Notes: generated by a model from the sequence alone, not told the origin. DNA of 64,000 nt from Desulfopila aestuarii DSM 18488 (GCA_945863875.1 CAMBBS010000020.1:1-64000); one strand, 5' to 3'. Positions 16,402 to 25,837 are shown, numbered from the stretch's first letter. Numbers and translations are program-made.

Positions 16402-17562
16402 ATGTCTATTTTGTTGATTGTATCCCTCATTGCCTGTTGTGCCATGATCATCTCTTCCGTCACCCTGGCCGTAGGAATGAAGAAAATGCGGCGGCTGGGC
16501 GACATGGAGGCCGGTGGTGCTGCGGACGGTCCGCTGGTATCTCTCGTTGTGCCGGCCTGTAATGAGGAGAAAAACATAGAAAAATCGTTAATGTCGCTGC
16601 TGTCCCAGGAGTATGCGAATCTGGAGATACTTGTCGTCAACGACCGTTCAACCGATAATACCGCGGCAGTATTAAAGCGGCTAAAGAGCCGCTTTCCGCG
16701 ACTGACCATCCTTGAAATTGTCGATCTGCCCGGGGGCTGGATGGGCAAGAGCCACGCGCTGGCCACCGGTGCGGCGCTGGCCAGGGGGGAGTATCTGCTT
16801 TTTACCGATGCGGATGTTGTTCTGGAAAAGACCACGATAAGCCGGGCGGTTGCCTATATGCAGGGCAATCGGCTGGACCACCTTACCCTCGGTTTCAAGA
16901 ATGTGACGCGTGGCTGGCTGCTCAACAGTCTGATCCTCGATGCGGGCATGGGGCTGCTCTTTCTCTTCAGGCCCTGGACGGTAAAAAAGAGCAGCAGCCG
17001 CAGTTTTATGGGAATCGGCGCCTTCAATATGTTGAAGAGAGCAGTGTATCAGGAAATCGGCGGGCACGAAGAGATTAAAATGCATCCCATTGACGACCTG
17101 ATGCTCGGGAAGCTCATAAAGCAGCATGGCTTTTATCAGGACTGTCTGCTCGCCGACAATTTTGTTGTTGTGCCGTGGTATGATTCCGTCCGGGCGATGA
17201 GCAATGGTTTGGAAAAAAACGTCTTTGCCCTGGTGCATTACCGTGTCCTGCTTATCCCGGTTGCCCTGGCGGCGATTATCATTCCAAGTATCTGGCCGTT
17301 GTGGGGACTGGTGCTGGGCGATATGACGGTCCGGACCGTCTGCCTGCTTACCCTGGCGATTCGTCTCGCCACCTTCCACAAGGGACTCCTGCTCCAGGGT
17401 TTGCCGGAGGGGTATCTGCCGGGGGCGTTGATTACACCGTATATATCCTGTTATATCATCTTGAAATCGGTCTTTGCGACCATGAACAATGACGGCATTC
17501 TCTGGCGTGGCCGGCATTACCCACTTGCCGAATTGAGAAAGACCGAACCTCTGCTCTTTTAG
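16402..17562 (+). CDS. Membrane-bound family 2 glycosyltransferase (HpnB/CrtQ-like)
   Basis: 386-residue GT-A glycosyltransferase with membrane anchors. The start at 16402 is chosen for its GGGAGGTG site and because an N-terminal membrane helix (SILLIVSLIACCAMIIS) begins there. The catalytic domain follows: SLVVPACNEEKNIEKSL, VVNDRSTDNTA, a sugar-nucleotide DxD in LLFTDADVV, then further membrane segments at about 300-350. The layout (one helix, GT2 domain, hydrophobic C-terminal block) resembles transferases that modify hopanoids or carotenoids, for example HpnB. The acceptor is not certain: no hopanoid or carotenoid genes lie next to it. Apparently monocistronic. Confidence 0.78.
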   Translation: MSILLIVSLIACCAMIISSVTLAVGMKKMRRLGDMEAGGAADGPLVSLVVPACNEEKNIEKSLMSLLSQEYANLEILVVNDRSTDNTAAVLKRLKSRFPRLTILEIVDLPGGWMGKSHALATGAALARGEYLLFTDADVVLEKTTISRAVAYMQGNRLDHLTLGFKNVTRGWLLNSLILDAGMGLLFLFRPWTVKKSSSRSFMGIGAFNMLKRAVYQEIGGHEEIKMHPIDDLMLGKLIKQHGFYQDCLLADNFVVVPWYDSVRAMSNGLEKNVFALVHYRVLLIPVALAAIIIPSIWPLWGLVLGDMTVRTVCLLTLAIRLATFHKGLLLQGLPEGYLPGALITPYISCYIILKSVFATMNNDGILWRGRHYPLAELRKTEPLLF

Positions 17563-17616
17563 GTACAGGAAAACCCATGCGGCAAGCACCAAACACGGTG
17601 TCGCCGGCGACGGTAA

Positions 17617-18795
17617 TCAATCGCTGCGGGAAGTCGTGTCAAGGTTCACCAGGTGGCCCTTGCGATGCACGAGGACGGTACAGACCAGCAGCAAGCCGGC
17701 CAGTCCGTACAGGGCCGGGGAGAAGCTGTGGCAGCGGTCGAAAACCAAACCCGCCATGATCGGTGAAAAAGATGCGGCGATGTTGCTGGAAAACAGCCAG
17801 CCGTACATTTGACTGACCCTTTCGGCTCCCCAGCAGCGCGAGGCGGACGATACGTAGAGGACCAGTACACCGCCGTAGTTGAAGCCGCTAACAAGAGCAA
17901 AACACCAGAAGCCGGCAACTGACTGCAGCATGACCGGAGCAGCCAGCAGGACCACGGCCTGAAAAAGCAGGTTCGCCTGCAGGGCGGTGGCTGATTGCAC
18001 CCGGTCGAACACCATGCCCCAGGCGATACGGCCGGCGGCATTGGCCAGCGCAAAAAGCGAAACGCCGGTTATGCCGATCTGCACGCTCTTTTCTCCACCC
18101 TGAAAAAGTTCCTTGAGGTTGGCATTGACGGCGAAACCGGCAGCAAGACCAATAAACATGGCTCCATACAGAAGGCGAAAACCGGGATGAAGGAGAAGTT
18201 CGGTGAGTTTGACCGGGCGAGGTTTGTGCAGGCCGATGTCTTGAGGAAAGCACATCGTCGACCCGGCGAGGGCGATGATTACCATGAAAACCAGACCAAA
18301 AATGAAAAAGGCCTGGAATGGCGTTCTGCCAAGACCCTCCATGAGCCACCCGCCTGCCTGGCTGACCAGGGCCGCACCGCCGCCGAAACCGGCCACGGCG
18401 ATGCCGGTGACCAGCCCTTTGTTGTGTGGAAACCAGCGTATGCACACGGCAATCGGCACGATATAGGCCATCCCGGCACCAATGCCGCTCAGGACGCCTA
18501 TGCCGAGGATGGTCAAGAGGAAATTGTGTATGCCGAGGCTGGCCAGTACCCACCCGCCGCCAAAAAGCACGCCGCCGGTCATGGCACTGAGCCGGGGGCC
18601 GATCTTCGGCAGAAATGTTCCCGCGGCCATCATTGTCAGGGGGAACATGAAATAGAAGACGGTAAAGGGGATCTGCACCGGCCCCTGCTGCAGTCCGGTC
18701 AGGGCCTTGAGGGACTGCACATAGACGCTCCATGAATAGGTCGCGCCAAGACACATCTGCATCAGGACGGCGGAAAGAAGAATGATATAGCGCAA
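17617..18795 (-). CDS. OFA-family MFS transporter (oxalate/formate antiporter type)
   Basis: 392-residue major facilitator with about 12 membrane helices, of the oxalate/formate antiporter (OFA) family. The family look is strong at the N-terminus (LGATYSWSVYVQSLK), in the helix-3/4 block (GIGAGMAYIVPIAVCIRWFPHNKGLVTGIAVAGFGGGAAL) and in repeat two (NAAGRIAWGMVFDR). Members move small mono- or dicarboxylates such as formate, oxalate or lactate. A GntR-like palindrome at 18956-18970 lies 160 nt upstream; acetate kinase is divergent, and lactate-type oxidases follow nearby. Lactate or formate is therefore a fair guess, but the substrate is not shown by sequence. Confidence 0.82.
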   Translation of the reverse strand: MRYIILLSAVLMQMCLGATYSWSVYVQSLKALTGLQQGPVQIPFTVFYFMFPLTMMAAGTFLPKIGPRLSAMTGGVLFGGGWVLASLGIHNFLLTILGIGVLSGIGAGMAYIVPIAVCIRWFPHNKGLVTGIAVAGFGGGAALVSQAGGWLMEGLGRTPFQAFFIFGLVFMVIIALAGSTMCFPQDIGLHKPRPVKLTELLLHPGFRLLYGAMFIGLAAGFAVNANLKELFQGGEKSVQIGITGVSLFALANAAGRIAWGMVFDRVQSATALQANLLFQAVVLLAAPVMLQSVAGFWCFALVSGFNYGGVLVLYVSSASRCWGAERVSQMYGWLFSSNIAASFSPIMAGLVFDRCHSFSPALYGLAGLLLVCTVLVHRKGHLVNLDTTSRSD

Positions 18796-18955
18796 GCTGT
18801 CACCTGGAATCGTAAAGTTTAAAAACCTGTTTCGCGCAGCTCTGTCTCGGTTGGCGGGACCGGTTGTCTGGAAAATAGGCGCTGGTTTTGTTTTTTCGGT
18901 GAACGGTTACCCTTTCCCCATGTGCTTTGTCAAGGAATACAAAATTTCCTTTTGA

Positions 18956-18970
18956 AAAGGTAGGACCAAT
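18956..18970. promoter_or_regulatory. Candidate GntR/LldR-type operator
   Basis: AAAGGTAGGACCAAT: GGT and ACC arms around three bases, matching two other sites at 25243 and 25378. It sits in the 511-base gap between the divergent OFA transporter and acetate kinase genes, closer to the transporter. LldR/FadR-type regulators bind palindromes of the form TGGTnnnACCA. The rest of this gap shows nothing further. Confidence 0.5.
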
Positions 18971-19306
18971 TTGCAGCCGGCGCTGCAAGGCGACAAAACA
19001 GGGATTTATGCTGGCGTAATAAAGGATAAAATGTTAATATACGGAACGCAAAACATAGAGTTACGATATAAAAAGAGGCAGAGGCAACAGCTCGATGACG
19101 GCCAGTTTTTGGTCCATGAAAAAACCAAAACTCCGGTGGGTTGTTCGACGGAAATAAGGTGTTGCCGCCGGTTTGCCAAAAAGGCTATGGGACGTGTTTC
19201 GGTAAGGAAATTCCATTCAACTGATGTTCAATTGTAAACCGGCTCTCTTTGTTGCGGGAAGATATCCGGGGCAGCATGCGGGACAAAAAAGGATTGTGAA
19301 GAAATA

Positions 19307-20515
19307 ATGAAAATACTTGTAATCAACTCGGGCAGTTCGTCGATAAAATTCCAGCTGCTCGATATGTCGGATGAAGCTGTTCTCGCATCGGGCCTTGTCG
19401 AAAGAATAGGCGAAGCCGAAGGACTGATAAAGTGTATCCTCCGGCCGGGTGCCGCCGATGAGCTGACAGTCAAAAAAACGACCGTCGTTGCCGATCATAA
19501 AAGCGGCATGCGCCTGGCCGTTGACATACTCTCCGATCCGCGCCAGGGCGTAATCGCCGCTCGGGGCGATATCGATGCGATCGGCCACCGTGTGGTCCAT
19601 GGCGGGGAAGATTTTCACCAGCCGACCCTGCTCACCGCCGATGTACTGGCGGCCATCGAAAAGAATATTCCCCTCGCGCCGCTGCATAATCCAGCTAATC
19701 TTGACGGCATACGGGTGGCGCAGGAATTGTTTGCCGGGGTCCCCCAGGTGGCAATATTTGATACCGCCTTTCACCAGACAATTCCGCCGCACGCCTATCT
19801 TTATGCGCTTCCCTATGAATTGTATGAAAAGCACCGAATCCGTCGCTATGGTTTTCATGGCACTTCACATAAGTTTGTCGCCAGCGAATGCGCACGCCTG
19901 ATGGGCAGACCGCTGGAGGAACTGAACCTGATTTCCATCCACCTCGGCAACGGCTGTTCCATGACCGCTGTGGAAAACGGTAAAAGTGTCGATACCACCC
20001 TCGGCCTGACTCCTTTGGAAGGGCTGGTGATGGGCACCCGCAGCGGAGATGTCGACCCGGCTATTCATTCCTTTCTCGCCAGGAACTGTACCATGGATAT
20101 TGAAGCCATCGACGAGATGCTCAACAAGGATTCGGGGTTGAAAGGACTGTGCGGGCTCAACGATATGCGCGATATCCATCAGGCAATCGCCAACGGCGAT
20201 AAAAGGGCCAGGCTGGCTCTCGATGTGCAGACATACCGCAACAAAAAATATGTCGGGGCCTTTATGGCGGTTCTTGGCCGGGTGGATGCCATCATCTTCA
20301 CCGCGGGTATTGGTGAAAACGACGAGGTGGTCCGCGAAATGACCCTGCGCGGGCTGGAGCCGTTTGGCGTTATCATGGACCCTGCTGCCAATAACCAGCG
20401 GATTAAAAAACCGACGCTGCTCAGCAGCCGGGAAAGCCGGGTGCAGATCTGGGGCATTCCGACCAATGAGGAACTGGCCATCGCCCGCGAGGCGAAAGCC
20501 GTCCTCGAGAAATAA
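19307..20515 (+). CDS. ackA: Acetate kinase
   Basis: 402-residue acetate kinase: acetyl phosphate + ADP to acetate + ATP, or the reverse for acetate activation. Diagnostic motifs are all present: NSGSSSIKFQL at the N-terminus, GHRVVHGGEDF, GFHGTSHKFVA, HLGNGCSMTAVENGKSVDTTLG, MGTRSGDVDP, and FTAGIGENDEVVRE near the C-terminus. Length is normal. No phosphotransacetylase gene is beside it. In context it connects acetyl-CoA metabolism (the acs cluster) with substrate-level ATP. A candidate GntR-type site lies 340 nt upstream. Confidence 0.97.
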   Translation: MKILVINSGSSSIKFQLLDMSDEAVLASGLVERIGEAEGLIKCILRPGAADELTVKKTTVVADHKSGMRLAVDILSDPRQGVIAARGDIDAIGHRVVHGGEDFHQPTLLTADVLAAIEKNIPLAPLHNPANLDGIRVAQELFAGVPQVAIFDTAFHQTIPPHAYLYALPYELYEKHRIRRYGFHGTSHKFVASECARLMGRPLEELNLISIHLGNGCSMTAVENGKSVDTTLGLTPLEGLVMGTRSGDVDPAIHSFLARNCTMDIEAIDEMLNKDSGLKGLCGLNDMRDIHQAIANGDKRARLALDVQTYRNKKYVGAFMAVLGRVDAIIFTAGIGENDEVVREMTLRGLEPFGVIMDPAANNQRIKKPTLLSSRESRVQIWGIPTNEELAIAREAKAVLEK

Positions 20516-20553
20516 AAAAATTCCGGGATGGGCGGATACGGCCCGTCCCGGAA
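20514..20553 (-). terminator. Terminator for the ycaO operon (hairpin shared with ackA)
   Basis: A 13-bp stem (20521-20533 with 20541-20553, one G-T pair) lies between the converging ackA and ycaO. The A-run at 20514-20520 gives a T-run after the stem only on the minus strand. Confidence 0.85.
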
Positions 20554-20586
20554 TGGATGGAATAAATCACCGGAAAGTATCTGGTA

Positions 20587-22377
20587 TTACCTGGTACGAA
20601 GCTCTTTTCCGGGCGCTGCAGTCATCTTAAAGGCATTGACCCGTTCATAGATTTGCAGCAGCTTCTTCTGTTCTGCAGAAATTTCCTGCCAGCTCCCGGC
20701 GAAATTGAGTCCATGGAAGCTGCTCCCCCCGTGCACAGCGGATTCCGCGGCGACTATTTCCTCCTCGGCGTAAAACAGTCTCAGGCTCCGGCTGTAGCCG
20801 GCAACCGTTTCTCCGGTCAGATGGAAATTGAGCAGGGTCTGCAGTAATCGATAGTAACGTTTTCTTTTGGCCGGCAGGGCGCCGTAGTCCAGGCACCAGG
20901 TGCACCATTCGAGTGCTGCCTCCTTCTGCTGCAATGCCAGATAAATCATGGCCTTCAGCTCGCCGATGCGCAGGGTCGCCCAGCTTGAATGTTCGTCAAA
21001 GACAATACCGATTGCCTGCGAGAGGAGGACCTGCTCGCCAAGATCGAGGGTTTCCAGCAGCTCGATCAAGGCGCCCAGCTCGTGCTTATCCATGGCCGGC
21101 AACCGCAGCAGGTGAGGGCGCAGCAGCGCGCCGGTTCCTTTGTTGTTATAGAGCAGATCGTCGATGGGGTAAATTTCCGACATGCCGGGCACCAGGATGC
21201 GACAGCTGTACATGCCGCAGTGCAGATATTCGGCGCGATATATATGGAAACCCCTGTCGGTCACCAGGCGCTGCAGCCGGGCAAATTCCTCCTCGGTGCT
21301 GCCGGTGAAGTCCCAGGGAGAAAATGCGTAGTCGGCACTATCTTGAAACATATTCCAGGAAAGCAGGCCGTCGGAGTCGATAAAATGGCTTTCGAGATTA
21401 AAGGGATCGGCAACCAGGTTGCTATCGTGGCAGGGCGGCGGGAACCGGCGCAGTCGATCCAGGCTCCGTCCCTGCAGCAGTTCGGTCAGTGTCCGCTCGA
21501 TGGCCGTTTCGAACCGGCAGTTGGCGCCAAAGGCAGCAAAGGCGCCGCCGCTGTCGTAGTCGGTGAGCAGCACACAGATAACCGGGAATTGCCCGCCCAG
21601 CGAGGCATCCTTTACCTGGGCGGACAAGCCTTGTTCGGCCAGGGTGTCAAGGATGGAACAGAGTCTGGGGTAGTTTTGCAGGCAGGAATGCGGCACATCG
21701 GGCAGGCTTATACCTTCGGTGATGATGATGTTTTTCACATACCTTTCGAGGATTTCAGACAGTGCCTGGGCGCTGCATTCGGCCGGGGAATTGCCGGCCG
21801 CCATGCCGTTACTGACATACAGGTTGTTCAGCAGGCTTACCGGGAAATAGATTGTCCGGCCGTCGGCAAGGCTTTGAAAGGGCAGGGCGCACAGGCCGCG
21901 GTCGGCGGAGTTGCTGTTGTTGTCACAGAGGTGGGCAAAGGTGAGCTCACCGTCAGGGTCATAGAAGGAGCGCAAGTGTTCATTCAGCAGCGCCGTTCCC
22001 TGCCGATCCCTGCGGGGGACGGCCTCTTTTTCGCCGGCGGTAAACCACCGTTCCCCGGGGAAAAAAAGGTAAGGTTTTTCGTCTTCATCGACACGTTCAT
22101 CTAAAAAATAGTCGGCAAAGAAAAAATTGGTGGACAGTCGTTCAAGAAACTCCCCCAGCCCACTGGCCAGTGCGGCAAGGCGGGACGTCCCCTTGCCGTT
22201 GGTGCAGAGAAGGGGGCAGTCGTTAGACTGGATATGGACCGACCAGCAGTTGGGCGCCGGGTTGAGCCAGCTTACCGTTTCGGTTCGAAGACCTAAATTA
22301 TCCAGTAAGGCGGTGGCCTTGGCGATGGTTTCTTCCAGCGAGAGATCTTTGCCGGGAAGAAGAGTCTTTTCGTTCAT
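20587..22377 (-). CDS. ycaO: YcaO-domain protein
   Basis: 596-residue YcaO protein, close in length and sequence style to E. coli YcaO (586 residues), an ATP-using protein that assists RimO in beta-methylthiolation of ribosomal protein S12. The N-terminal block SWLNPAPNCWSVHIQ...CTNGKG...AALASGLGEFLERLSTNFFFADYF is characteristic. ATP-binding acidic residues of the family are expected in the central part (SEILERYVKNIII). I chose the ATG at 22377, one base after the glcF stop; a GTG at 22398 would overlap glcF. It appears co-transcribed as the last gene of glcD-glcF-ycaO. No azoline peptide precursor is nearby, so a RiPP role is unlikely. Confidence 0.88.
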   Translation of the reverse strand: MNEKTLLPGKDLSLEETIAKATALLDNLGLRTETVSWLNPAPNCWSVHIQSNDCPLLCTNGKGTSRLAALASGLGEFLERLSTNFFFADYFLDERVDEDEKPYLFFPGERWFTAGEKEAVPRRDRQGTALLNEHLRSFYDPDGELTFAHLCDNNSNSADRGLCALPFQSLADGRTIYFPVSLLNNLYVSNGMAAGNSPAECSAQALSEILERYVKNIIITEGISLPDVPHSCLQNYPRLCSILDTLAEQGLSAQVKDASLGGQFPVICVLLTDYDSGGAFAAFGANCRFETAIERTLTELLQGRSLDRLRRFPPPCHDSNLVADPFNLESHFIDSDGLLSWNMFQDSADYAFSPWDFTGSTEEEFARLQRLVTDRGFHIYRAEYLHCGMYSCRILVPGMSEIYPIDDLLYNNKGTGALLRPHLLRLPAMDKHELGALIELLETLDLGEQVLLSQAIGIVFDEHSSWATLRIGELKAMIYLALQQKEAALEWCTWCLDYGALPAKRKRYYRLLQTLLNFHLTGETVAGYSRSLRLFYAEEEIVAAESAVHGGSSFHGLNFAGSWQEISAEQKKLLQIYERVNAFKMTAAPGKELRTR

Positions 22378-22378
22378 G

Positions 22379-23683
22379 TTAGATTGTTTTGCCGGCACGC
22401 AGTGAATCAGCTAACATTTCCACGACAAAGCGCACCTTTTCGCCGGATTCATGCTGCTGCAGGTTATCCTGGATATGCATGACGCAGGTCGGGCAGCCGG
22501 TGGCCACGTAGTCAACCTCGGCATCCTGGATATTTTTCACCTTGTGGTTGTTTATTTTAATCGCTGTATCGTAATGGGTGATGCAGTAGCTTCCGGCACT
22601 GCCGCAACAGACCGCCGCATCTTTCATCTCTTTGAATTCAACACCGGGGATCATCTTCAGCAGTTTTCTCGGCTGTTCGCTGATGCCCTGGCCGCGAACC
22701 ATATGGCAGGGATCGTGATACGATACCTTATAGGGCAGCCGGCCGAGATCCTCTTCCTTGATATCAAGGTTTTTTTCAATAAATTCGTTGATGTCGTAGA
22801 CTTTTTTGGTAAAGGCCTGCAGTTCCCTGCTGTCGTCAATGAAGAGCTTGATCTCTTTTTTCAGGGCCATGCCGCACGAGGAACAGGCAACGACGATTGC
22901 GTCGAGATCGTATTGCTGAAACAGGTTGAAATTGTGTTCCATGAGCATCTTCGCCCCTTCGTAATCGCCGTTGGCGAGTACCGGGGTGCCGTTGCACTTC
23001 TGTTTTTTCGGAATAACCACTTCATAGCCGTAGCCGGTGAGGATATCGACTACCGATTTCACCACGTTGGTGTAGATCAGATTGCCGGCACAACCGGTGA
23101 AATAACCGATGCGTCCCTTGGCCGGTCCATTTTTCGCAGGGATGACCTCGGGATATTGGCTCTGGGCGCTTCTCAGGGCCATCTGGGGAAAGAACCTTCG
23201 TTTGGAAAAGCCAAAGAGCGGAAACAGGTAGCGCACCGGGTTTTTCGGACCAATGCCAAACAGGGCCCGCTGGGCGACGCCAATCAGCAGCGCCCCCAGG
23301 GTGATCGGCCATTTGCGCCAGACCAGCTGGCGGAAAATGAGTGCCTTGAAAAAGCCGAGCCCTTCCTGGGTGGTGATATACCAGCGAAGCCTGAGCACCA
23401 CATGCTCCGGACTGACCCCGGCGGGGCAGTTGGCCGAACAGGTCTTGCAGTTGAGGCATTCGTTGACGGCGTCTTTTACCCTCTGGGTGATCTGGATGTC
23501 TCCCGAGACCAGCTTTTCGGCAAGTTTATTCTTGCCGCGGGCGACATACAATTCATTGCCCATCTCTTTGAACACCGGACAGACCGAGCGGCACTTGCCG
23601 CATTGCATGCATTTCTGGAATTCTTTGGCGGCTTCAAGTAAATGGGTTTCAGCCTGTTGTTTAACGCTAATGTGCTTGGTCAT
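22379..23683 (-). CDS. glcF: Fe-S subunit of lactate/glycolate oxidase (GlcF-like)
   Basis: 434-residue iron-sulfur partner of the FAD subunit encoded just upstream. Two 4Fe-4S motifs (CMQCGKCRSVCPVF at about 39-52 and CLNCKTCSANCPAGV at about 96-110) are followed by two CCG domains (CAGNLIY...CSSCG and YHDPCHM...CCGSAGSY), as in GlcF, LldE and HdrD-type proteins that carry electrons to quinone or other carriers. It starts 16 nt after glcD ends, and ycaO follows after one base. The pair probably oxidises lactate or glycolate; which one cannot be decided from sequence. Confidence 0.88.
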   Translation of the reverse strand: MTKHISVKQQAETHLLEAAKEFQKCMQCGKCRSVCPVFKEMGNELYVARGKNKLAEKLVSGDIQITQRVKDAVNECLNCKTCSANCPAGVSPEHVVLRLRWYITTQEGLGFFKALIFRQLVWRKWPITLGALLIGVAQRALFGIGPKNPVRYLFPLFGFSKRRFFPQMALRSAQSQYPEVIPAKNGPAKGRIGYFTGCAGNLIYTNVVKSVVDILTGYGYEVVIPKKQKCNGTPVLANGDYEGAKMLMEHNFNLFQQYDLDAIVVACSSCGMALKKEIKLFIDDSRELQAFTKKVYDINEFIEKNLDIKEEDLGRLPYKVSYHDPCHMVRGQGISEQPRKLLKMIPGVEFKEMKDAAVCCGSAGSYCITHYDTAIKINNHKVKNIQDAEVDYVATGCPTCVMHIQDNLQQHESGEKVRFVVEMLADSLRAGKTI

Positions 23684-23699
23684 TTTTCATCCACCCCGC

Positions 23700-25094
23700 T
23701 TACGCTGTCTGCTCTGCCGGCATGTCGAACATCTTGCCTGGATTGAGCAGATTGAGGGGGTCAAAGGTCCTTTTGATATTCTGGAGGAGCCTGATTCCTT
23801 CACTGCCGATCTGATTCTGCAAAAACGGTTTCTTCTCCAGCCCGATGCCGTGTTCTCCGGAGATGGTGCCTTCCAGGTCGATGGCCAGTTGGAACAATTC
23901 CGCCACGCCCTTTTCGGTGCGGGCCATTTCATCTTTGTCGCGCATGTCCAGTAAAAAGGTGGGATGCAGGTTGCCGTCTCCGGCATGGCCGAAGATACCG
24001 ATCTGCAGCTGATATTTTTCGGCGATCCGGGTGATGCCGCGCACCATTTCCGGCAATTTGGAGCGCATTACCGTGGCGTCTTCGAGGATGAGATTCGGTC
24101 TGACACTGGCCAGGGCGTTCAGGGCGACGCGACGTCCCTCGAAGAGGCGATCTCGCTCCGTGCTGGTTTTCGCCCGGACAAAATCACGGATATCGTTCTT
24201 TTTCACCTGTTGTTCGACCTTGGCCATTTCGGCGATGGCGGAATTCTTTTCGCCGTCGGTCTCGATCAATAGTACGGCGGCTCCGTCACGGGGTAGCCCA
24301 CAATCTTTAAAATTCTGGATGGCGTTGATCGTGGCGTTGTCCATGAACTCCATGGTCGATGGAGTGACCCCCGAGGCAATGATGTCCGATACCGCCTGGG
24401 CGGCGCCATCAAGGCTGTTGAATATCGCCAGGGCCGACTCCCGGTGCTCGGGGATGGGCAGCAGGGCGAGGGTCACTTCGGTCATGATGCCGAGCAGGCC
24501 TTCGCTGCCGACGAAGATACCCTCCATGTTGAAGCCGGCGACGTGTTTGACGCATTTATTGCCGAGGATGACGATCTCGCCCTGGGGTAAAACGACCTTC
24601 ATCATCTTCACATAGTCCTTGGTAACTCCGTATTTCAGGCCGCGCAGCCCACCGGCATTTTCCGCCACATTGCCGCCGATGGTAGAAAAGGTCACACTGC
24701 CGGGATCAGGGGGGTAAAAGAGATTGGCTTTGGCGGCGATCGGGTCGATATCGGAGGTGGTCAGTCCCGCTTCAACGGTGATAAGACGGTTGGCCGGATC
24801 AAAATCGATGATCCGCTTCATTTTGTCCATGCACAGGACAATGCCTTTTTTAAAGGGAACCGAACCTCCTGACAGGCCACTCCCCTGACCCCGGGGTGTC
24901 ACCGGGATCTTTTCCCGGTAGGCGAATTTCATGAGCTGGCTCACCTGTTCGGTGGTGGTAGCGAAAACAACAGCCTCCGGCCGGATTTCGACATGTGAGG
25001 CGTCATAGCTGTAGGCGATCATGTCTTCAATTTCCGTGAGAACGTTCTGGCTGCTGAAGATAGCCTGCAGTTGCTGAATTTGGTTTTTGGTCAT
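23700..25094 (-). CDS. glcD: FAD-linked 2-hydroxyacid dehydrogenase (GlcD / D-lactate type)
   Basis: 464-residue flavoprotein of the GlcD/D-lactate dehydrogenase family. FAD-binding type 4 domain: VTPRGQGSGLSGGSVPFKKG (about 75-94) and TFSTIGGNVAENAGG; C-terminal FAD-oxidase domain: GHAGDGNLHPTF and GEHGIGLEKKPF, with the usual LLNPGKMF end. It is first in the operon glcD-glcF-ycaO. Two GntR-type palindromes (25243 and 25378) lie 150-300 nt upstream, which suggests substrate-controlled expression. In a sulfate reducer the likely job is D-lactate oxidation to pyruvate; glycolate remains possible. Confidence 0.9.
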   Translation of the reverse strand: MTKNQIQQLQAIFSSQNVLTEIEDMIAYSYDASHVEIRPEAVVFATTTEQVSQLMKFAYREKIPVTPRGQGSGLSGGSVPFKKGIVLCMDKMKRIIDFDPANRLITVEAGLTTSDIDPIAAKANLFYPPDPGSVTFSTIGGNVAENAGGLRGLKYGVTKDYVKMMKVVLPQGEIVILGNKCVKHVAGFNMEGIFVGSEGLLGIMTEVTLALLPIPEHRESALAIFNSLDGAAQAVSDIIASGVTPSTMEFMDNATINAIQNFKDCGLPRDGAAVLLIETDGEKNSAIAEMAKVEQQVKKNDIRDFVRAKTSTERDRLFEGRRVALNALASVRPNLILEDATVMRSKLPEMVRGITRIAEKYQLQIGIFGHAGDGNLHPTFLLDMRDKDEMARTEKGVAELFQLAIDLEGTISGEHGIGLEKKPFLQNQIGSEGIRLLQNIKRTFDPLNLLNPGKMFDMPAEQTA

Positions 25095-25242
25095 GGTCTA
25101 CTCCGTTGACTGAGAAACAGAGGAGCACATCCGCTCCCTGGTGGTGGTGACGAATCCGGAGTGGTCTCGGGTGGGAATGCCCCTGCCGCTGCCACCGGAA
25201 AGTACCTGTCCCTTGTTCGACCGGAACCTGCCGGTGTCATAT

Positions 25243-25257
25243 AATGGTAGTACCAAT
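25243..25257. promoter_or_regulatory. Candidate GntR/LldR-type operator
   Basis: AATGGTAGTACCAAT: palindromic arms around AGT, containing TGGTAGTACCA. It lies 149 nt before the glcD start. A further half site (TACCAAT) follows at about 25268. Confidence 0.55.
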
Positions 25258-25377
25258 TTTAAAAGATACCAATGCACTTGTCAAGGGGAAATAATTTACG
25301 GGGGCTGTTCTCGGATATTTCCCTTGAAAACAGTGAAAGTGCGAAGAAACAGCCCGCAGAAAATATCGGCAATGGAA

Positions 25378-25392
25378 ATTGGTCCTACCAAT
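25378..25392. promoter_or_regulatory. Candidate GntR/LldR-type operator (perfect palindrome)
   Basis: ATTGGTCCTACCAAT: perfect 6+3+6 inverted repeat, the best of the three similar sites in this window. It lies 284 nt upstream of glcD and about 640 nt upstream of the RACo-like gene. Confidence 0.6.
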
Positions 25393-25800
25393 ATAAGCGC
25401 TTTGCTGTGGTGCTCTCTGGGTTGGGCCCGATGGCGATACCGGGCCTGTTGCCAGCGTGCATGCTCCGGCATCTGTTGTCGGTTGTACACCCACAGATCG
25501 GTAGGTCTGCACTCTCCTTTTGCGCAGGAGAAAAAATACAAAAAATATCGCTGCCCGGCAATTTTTATCTCTTTTTAGCAGGAGAATTCTCCCCCGGACC
25601 ACCCGATTGAAAATGGGTTTTTGCATGTGTTTTTGCTACCCTATCGAATGTGCAGGATGATCACGGCGGCAACATCTCACCTGATATTAGGGAGATGGCA
25701 AGGTGCCGGAAAAGCATCAGAAATAGTGATGAGATATAACAGAAAAAAAGATTAACTGTTTGTGCGCATGCCAAGGGCAGGCTATGAGCAAAAATTCCCA
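25393..25800. other. Long intergenic stretch, no gene recognised
   Basis: Part of the 939-base gap between glcD and the acs cluster. Short palindromes occur (GGAGAATTCTCC at 25581-25592, and a GGCCCG/CGGGCC hairpin near 25426-25447), but no frame with a ribosome site and no known RNA could be recognised. The gap may hold the leader and promoter of the acs cluster. Confidence 0.4.
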
Positions 25801-25801
25801 A

Positions 25802-25837
25802 TTACAAGTTGTAAGTGTGAAAATATATGATATATTT
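25802..25837. promoter_or_regulatory. Two adjacent AT-rich palindromes upstream of the acs cluster
   Basis: TTACAAGTTGTAA at 25802-25814 (6+1+6) and AAATATATGATATATTT at 25821-25837 (8+1+8) are both perfect and lie about 200 nt upstream of the first gene of the cluster. They are plausible operator sites; no known regulator consensus was matched with confidence. Confidence 0.4.

Noticed and set aside
20587-22377. YcaO as part of a thiazole/azoline peptide (RiPP) cluster
   Set aside because: Sequence follows E. coli YcaO in length and N-terminus, and no precursor peptide, dehydrogenase or E1-like gene is nearby.
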